A stretch of 8,632 nt of DNA from an uncultured Microbacterium sp. (GTDB lineage: Bacteria > Actinomycetota > Actinomycetes > Actinomycetales > Microbacteriaceae). A program made the translations under genes and the position numbers. Each line of letters starts with the position of its first letter. The first letter of the stretch is position 1. Below, one piece after another: positions 6,656-8,632 of the stretch. The stretch spans positions 1 through 8,632 of the forward strand of contig CALANM010000131.1 in assembly GCA_937926065.1 (NCBI GenBank), in the 5' to 3' direction. The notes under the pieces were generated by a model that did not search any database, had not been told where the DNA came from, and worked only from the letters and a program-made list of their open reading frames with translations.

Positions 6656-6661
6656 ACGCTA
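6656..6661 (-). promoter_or_regulatory. -10 box TAGCGT, probable leaderless start of the MFS gene
   Basis: TAGCGT fits TANNNT and is separated by six bases (GGAGGG) from the GTG at 6649. The spacer itself is purine-rich, so a conventional leader with a misplaced ribosome site cannot be fully excluded. Confidence 0.5.
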
Positions 6662-6705
6662 CCGACCCCGGAGGATGCTTGCGACACGCGCAGGGCGTCG
6701 AGAGG

Positions 6706-6733
6706 CACGCCCGCGACACGCCCGCGACACGCC
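6706..6733. repeat. 11-bp tandem repeat, about 2.5 copies
   Basis: The unit CACGCCCGCGA occurs twice in perfect tandem (6706-6716, 6717-6727), followed by a partial third copy CACGCC. A related GCGACACGCG lies just upstream at 6681-6690. The period is about one helical turn. It sits roughly 45 bp upstream of the proposed MFS -10 box. Confidence 0.8.
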
Positions 6734-6741
6734 GAAGAGCG

Positions 6742-6750
6742 GTTTCCACA
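6742..6750 (+). promoter_or_regulatory. DnaA-box-like nonamer GTTTCCACA
   Basis: It matches TTATCCACA at 7 of 9 positions with the TCCACA core intact. It is weak on its own and forms part of a five-site cluster. Confidence 0.25.
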
Positions 6751-6788
6751 GGAATTCGGATGTCGGAAGTCCGCCGTAGCGTCCAGCC

Positions 6789-6797
6789 TGTGGAGAG
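6789..6797 (-). promoter_or_regulatory. DnaA-box-like nonamer CTCTCCACA
   Basis: Read on the minus strand as CTCTCCACA, it matches 7 of 9 positions of TTGTCCACA or TTATCCACA with the TCCACA core intact. Confidence 0.25.
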
Positions 6798-6813
6798 ATC
6801 CTGAGGCGACGCC

Positions 6814-6841
6814 GGAAAGGCCCGGATTTCAGGCCTTTTCC
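6814..6841. repeat. Inverted repeat able to form a 9-bp hairpin
   Basis: GGAAAGGCC (6814-6822) and GGCCTTTTCC (6832-6841) pair over nine positions with one bulged T and a 9-nt loop. No gene ends just upstream on either strand, so a transcription-terminator role has no obvious client. It could be a regulatory or residual structure. Confidence 0.6.
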
Positions 6842-6864
6842 AGCTTCAGAATCAAATCGCCGAT

Positions 6865-6873
6865 TGTGGATGA
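6865..6873 (-). promoter_or_regulatory. DnaA-box-like nonamer TCATCCACA
   Basis: On the minus strand TCATCCACA differs from the consensus TTATCCACA at one position only (8 of 9). It is one of the two best matches in the cluster. Confidence 0.45.
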
Positions 6874-6876
6874 ATC

Positions 6877-6885
6877 GGTGGACAA
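6877..6885 (-). promoter_or_regulatory. DnaA-box-like nonamer TTGTCCACC
   Basis: On the minus strand TTGTCCACC matches TTGTCCACA, the form favoured in high-GC actinobacteria, at 8 of 9 positions. It starts 12 bp from the neighbouring box in the same orientation, which would allow cooperative binding. Confidence 0.4.
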
Positions 6886-6895
6886 CCTGTGTTGT
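6882..6895. repeat. Palindrome ACAAC-CTGT-GTTGT
   Basis: Perfect 5-bp arms flank a 4-bp spacer. It overlaps the end of the DnaA-like box at 6877-6885 and lies 36 bp upstream of the first NrdR-like box. It is a candidate dimeric-repressor operator, with no regulator assigned. Confidence 0.45.
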
Positions 6896-6908
6896 ATCAG
6901 GGGAGAGC

Positions 6909-6917
6909 GGTGGAAAA
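6909..6917 (-). promoter_or_regulatory. DnaA-box-like nonamer TTTTCCACC
   Basis: On the minus strand TTTTCCACC matches TTATCCACA at 7 of 9 positions. It is weak, and starts 32 bp (about three helical turns) from the 6877 site. Confidence 0.25.
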
Positions 6918-6931
6918 TCACACGGATGTAA

Positions 6932-6947
6932 CTACTATCCCTTGTGG
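6932..6947 (+). promoter_or_regulatory. NrdR-box-like site 1 (CTACTATCCCTTGTGG)
   Basis: This 16-mer keeps the two half-site cores of the NrdR box pattern aCaCwAtATaTwGtGt: ACTAT on the left and TTGTG on the right, about 10 of 16 positions. It contains TACTAT, a possible -10 hexamer. Its partner lies exactly 32 bp downstream. NrdR is the zinc-finger/ATP-cone repressor of ribonucleotide reductase genes and usually binds tandem boxes spaced by whole helical turns. Confidence 0.6.
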
Positions 6948-6963
6948 TGCCACCCAATGTCGG

Positions 6964-6979
6964 CACCCATATGTAGTAT
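6964..6979 (+). promoter_or_regulatory. NrdR-box-like site 2 (CACCCATATGTAGTAT)
   Basis: This matches about 11 of 16 positions of the NrdR pattern, including the central ATAT and the TAGT half-site. Start-to-start distance from site 1 is 32 bp, three helical turns, as expected for tandem NrdR boxes. It covers a TAGTAT hexamer, so bound repressor would block a promoter there. Confidence 0.65.
6974..6979 (+). promoter_or_regulatory. Probable -10 box TAGTAT of the nrdHIE promoter
   Basis: TAGTAT matches TANNNT and lies 63 bp before the nrdH ATG, within NrdR-like site 2. No clear -35 hexamer is seen 16-19 bp upstream. TACTAT at 6933-6938, inside site 1, is the alternative. Confidence 0.4.
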
Positions 6980-7042
6980 TGGACTCCCGGTCGGTCCCCC
7001 GCCGAGGGCAACACAGTTTTTAGAGAGGAAGAGCGGATCACC

Positions 7043-7276
7043 ATGGCGATCACGGTCTACACGAAGCCGTCTTGCGTTCAGTGCAACGCGACCTACCGGG
7101 CCCTCGATTCGAAGGGCATCGAGTACGAGGTCCTCGACCTGTCCGAAGACCCGGCTGCGCTCGAGCACGTCAAGTCGCTCGGCTACCTGCAGGCCCCGGT
7201 CGTCGTGACCGACGAAGACCACTGGTCGGGCTTCCGTCCCGACAAGATCGACGAACTGGCCAACCGGCTGGCGTGA
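7043..7276 (+). CDS. nrdH: NrdH glutaredoxin-like redoxin
   Basis: This 77-residue cytoplasmic redoxin donates electrons to the class Ib ribonucleotide reductase NrdE. It has the NrdH active site CVQC at residues 11-14 in YTKPSCVQCNAT, and the C-terminal SGFRPDKI (about 62-69) that separates NrdH from true glutaredoxins. NrdH has glutaredoxin-like sequence but is reduced by thioredoxin reductase rather than glutathione, which suits an actinobacterium. Length is typical. AGAGGAAGAG about 10 bp upstream of the ATG, and a nearer GGA, provide ribosome binding. It is the first gene of the operon behind the NrdR-like boxes, with nrdI 18 bp downstream. Confidence 0.96.
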   Translation: MAITVYTKPSCVQCNATYRALDSKGIEYEVLDLSEDPAALEHVKSLGYLQAPVVVTDEDHWSGFRPDKIDELANRLA

Positions 7277-7294
7277 CGAAGGAGCGGCGCTGAC

Positions 7295-7726
7295 ATGCTG
7301 ACTGCAACTCACGCGCCGCTGCTCGTCTACTTCTCGAGCGTCTCCGGCAACACGGCGCGATTCATCGAGAAGCTCGGGATGCCGGCCGTCCGCCTCCCGC
7401 TCCACGCCTCCGACCCCGCCGTCACAGTCGACGAGCCGTATGTGCTCGTCACTCCGACCTACGGCGGAGGTCAGGGGCGCGGCGAGGAGAAGGGCGCGGT
7501 TCCCAAGCAGGTCATCCGGTTCCTCAACGACGAGCACAACCGAAGCCTGCTTCGCGGAGTCATCTCCGCAGGAAACACCAACTTCGGCGAGGCGTTCTGC
7601 CTTGCCGGCGACATCATCAGCCGCAAGTGCCACGTGCCGCACCTGTACAAGCTGGAACTGTTCGGCACGCAGGACGACGTCGATCGGGTAACCGACGGAT
7701 TGGAACGATGGTGGAAGCTGCAGTGA
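7295..7726 (+). CDS. nrdI: NrdI flavodoxin-like class Ib RNR assembly protein
   Basis: This 143-residue FMN protein supplies the oxidant (superoxide or peroxide) used to build the Mn(III)2-tyrosyl radical cofactor of NrdF. The flavin phosphate loop is SSVSGNT (about residues 14-20). Further FMN-site segments are TPTYGGG (about 53-59) and SAGNTNFGEAFCLAGD (about 91-106), all typical of NrdI. AAGGAG lies 10 bp before the ATG at 7295. Spacing from nrdH is 18 bp, and nrdE begins at its stop codon through a GTGA overlap, so translation is probably coupled. Confidence 0.96.
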   Translation: MLTATHAPLLVYFSSVSGNTARFIEKLGMPAVRLPLHASDPAVTVDEPYVLVTPTYGGGQGRGEEKGAVPKQVIRFLNDEHNRSLLRGVISAGNTNFGEAFCLAGDIISRKCHVPHLYKLELFGTQDDVDRVTDGLERWWKLQ

Positions 7727-8632
7727 CCGAGACGACCTTCAAGACCGACCCCCGGTTCGAAGGTCTCGATTACCACGCGCTCAACGCGATGCTCAACCTG
7801 TACGGGCCGGACGGGAAGATCCAGTTCGACGCCGACAAGCGGGCTGCTCGCGAGTACTTCCTTCAGCACGTCAACCAGAACACGGTGTTCTTCCACTCGC
7901 TGAAGGAGCGCCTCGACTACCTGGTCGAGAAGGAGTACTACGAGGCCGCGGTGCTCGAGAAGTACCCCTTCGAGTTCATCCAGCGTCTCAACGACCGCGC
8001 CTACGCGCACAAGTTCCGCTTCGAGACGTTCCTCGGCGCGTTCAAGTACTACACGAGCTACACGCTCAAGACGTTCGACGGCAAGCGCTACCTCGAGCGC
8101 TTCGAAGACCGCGTCGTCATGACCGCCCTCGGCCTCGCCGACGGCGACCAGGAGCTCGCCGAGAAGCTCGTCGACGAGATCATCACGGGTCGCTTCCAGC
8201 CCGCCACGCCCACATTCCTCAACACGGGCAAGGCGCAGCGCGGCGAGCTGGTGTCCTGCTTCCTCCTGCGCATCGAAGACAACATGGAGTCGATCGCCCG
8301 CGGCATCAACTCCGCGCTGCAGCTGTCGAAGCGCGGTGGCGGCGTGGCGCTGCTGCTGTCGAACATCCGCGAGTCGGGCGCCCCGATCAAGCAGATCGAG
8401 AACCAGTCGAGCGGCATCATCCCCGTCATGAAGCTGCTCGAAGACAGCTTCAGCTACGCCAACCAGCTCGGTGCGCGTCAGGGCGCCGGCGCCGTCTACC
8501 TGTCGGCGCACCACCCCGACATCCTCAAGTTCCTCGACACCAAGCGCGAGAACGCCGACGAGAAGATCCGCATCAAGACGCTGTCGCTGGGTGTCGTCAT
8601 CCCCGACATCACGTTCGAGCTCGCCAAGAACG
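7723..8632 (+). CDS. nrdE: Class Ib ribonucleoside-diphosphate reductase alpha subunit NrdE (3' end outside window)
   Basis: NrdE reduces ribonucleoside diphosphates to deoxyribonucleotides using a thiyl radical generated from the NrdF radical. About 303 residues are visible, under half of the usual ~700-720. The N-terminal domain (GLDYHALNAMLNLY) is short and lacks a full ATP-cone, as in class Ib. Next come the AREYFLQHVNQNTVFF and RFQPATPTFLNTG segments, then GELVSCFLL with C179, the first of the redox-active cysteine pair. ALQLSKRGGGVALLL and NQSSGIIPVMKLLED follow, both typical of RNR large subunits. I prefer the GTG at 7723: it forms a GTGA overlap with the nrdI stop and has GGAAG five bases upstream. 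An ATG at 7708, in the same frame, would add five residues. nrdF is expected downstream. Confidence 0.94.
   Translation, partial: MTETTFKTDPRFEGLDYHALNAMLNLYGPDGKIQFDADKRAAREYFLQHVNQNTVFFHSLKERLDYLVEKEYYEAAVLEKYPFEFIQRLNDRAYAHKFRFETFLGAFKYYTSYTLKTFDGKRYLERFEDRVVMTALGLADGDQELAEKLVDEIITGRFQPATPTFLNTGKAQRGELVSCFLLRIEDNMESIARGINSALQLSKRGGGVALLLSNIRESGAPIKQIENQSSGIIPVMKLLEDSFSYANQLGARQGAGAVYLSAHHPDILKFLDTKRENADEKIRIKTLSLGVVIPDITFELAKN

Larger units (their letters stand above)
6650..7042. other. 393-bp regulatory intergenic region between the MFS gene and nrdHIE
   Basis: I see no credible gene here: a 74-codon frame on the minus strand overlaps the nrdH start and has no recognisable family features. 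The left third is GC-rich with an 11-bp tandem repeat (6706-6733). From about 6740 the sequence becomes much richer in A+T than the rest of the window. This part carries five DnaA-box-like nonamers (6742-6917), a hairpin (6814-6841), a palindrome (6882-6895) and two NrdR-box-like sites (6932-6979). The last 60 bp are a leader ahead of nrdH. Confidence 0.75.

Noticed and set aside
5864..6931. Long plus-strand frame running through the MFS gene into the intergenic region
   Set aside because: It is a low-complexity Arg/Asp/His-rich shadow of the MFS gene; the minus strand encodes a clear membrane protein over the same bases.
6740..6960. Chromosomal replication origin
   Set aside because: The DnaA-like sites are few and mostly imperfect, and no dnaA, dnaN or related origin genes flank them; regulation of nrd is the simpler reading.
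6980..7042. Riboswitch in the nrdH leader
   Set aside because: The leader is only about 60 nt, and no cobalamin or other riboswitch core could be recognised.
6829..7053. 74-codon minus-strand frame upstream of nrdH
   Set aside because: It overlaps the nrdH start and the regulatory boxes, with no recognisable domain or ribosome-binding signal.
1..8632. tRNA, rRNA, CRISPR array, insertion sequence, defence or biosynthetic cluster
   Set aside because: No repeat-spacer pattern, terminal inverted repeats, transposase, conserved RNA segment or cluster-type gene set was seen on either strand.

Overview
The window is 8.6 kb of GC-rich (roughly 70% G+C by eye) chromosomal DNA. It looks like a high-GC Gram-positive actinobacterium, most likely Microbacteriaceae and probably Microbacterium or a close relative. 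The reasons are the class Ib nrdH-nrdI-nrdE order, the protein family types, the frequent GTG starts, and TANNNT -10 boxes placed directly in front of start codons. I see no mobile element, CRISPR array, tRNA or rRNA gene. It reads as ordinary core or shell chromosome rather than an island.

Left part (1-2597, all on the minus strand): a truncated arginase-superfamily hydrolase (formimidoylglutamase-like) lies downstream of, and overlaps, a gamma-glutamylcyclotransferase-like gene. Before these comes a DUF445 membrane protein. An 81-bp divergent spacer then separates DUF445 from a plus-strand CsoR/RcnR-family metal-sensor repressor (2679-2951). That gene runs convergently into a minus-strand acyl-CoA-dehydrogenase-fold flavoprotein (2964-4121). 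A 57-bp divergent spacer separates the flavoprotein from a small conserved hypothetical gene (4179-4583), which is convergent with an alpha/beta hydrolase (4602-5357, minus). An MFS transporter (5444-6649, minus) follows.

Right part: a 393-bp intergenic region (6650-7042), clearly richer in A+T than its surroundings, separates the MFS gene from the plus-strand class Ib ribonucleotide reductase operon nrdH-nrdI-nrdE. nrdE runs off the window, and nrdF is expected beyond it. This spacer is the most information-dense part of the window. It holds two NrdR-box-like sites exactly 32 bp apart, five DnaA-box-like nonamers, a small perfect palindrome, a hairpin and an 11-bp tandem repeat. The three nrd genes work together: NrdE is the catalytic subunit, NrdH reduces it, and NrdI helps assemble the Mn-tyrosyl radical of NrdF.

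I found no evidence of a new multi-gene system. The best leads are: (i) seven first-in-transcript genes on both strands all carry a (T/C)ANNNT hexamer 6-7 nt before the start codon, which points to pervasive leaderless transcription; (ii) layered NrdR and DnaA-like control in front of nrdHIE; (iii) three enzymes or regulators whose key residues differ from their family's textbook pattern (the CsoR homologue, the ACAD-fold protein and the arginase homologue).
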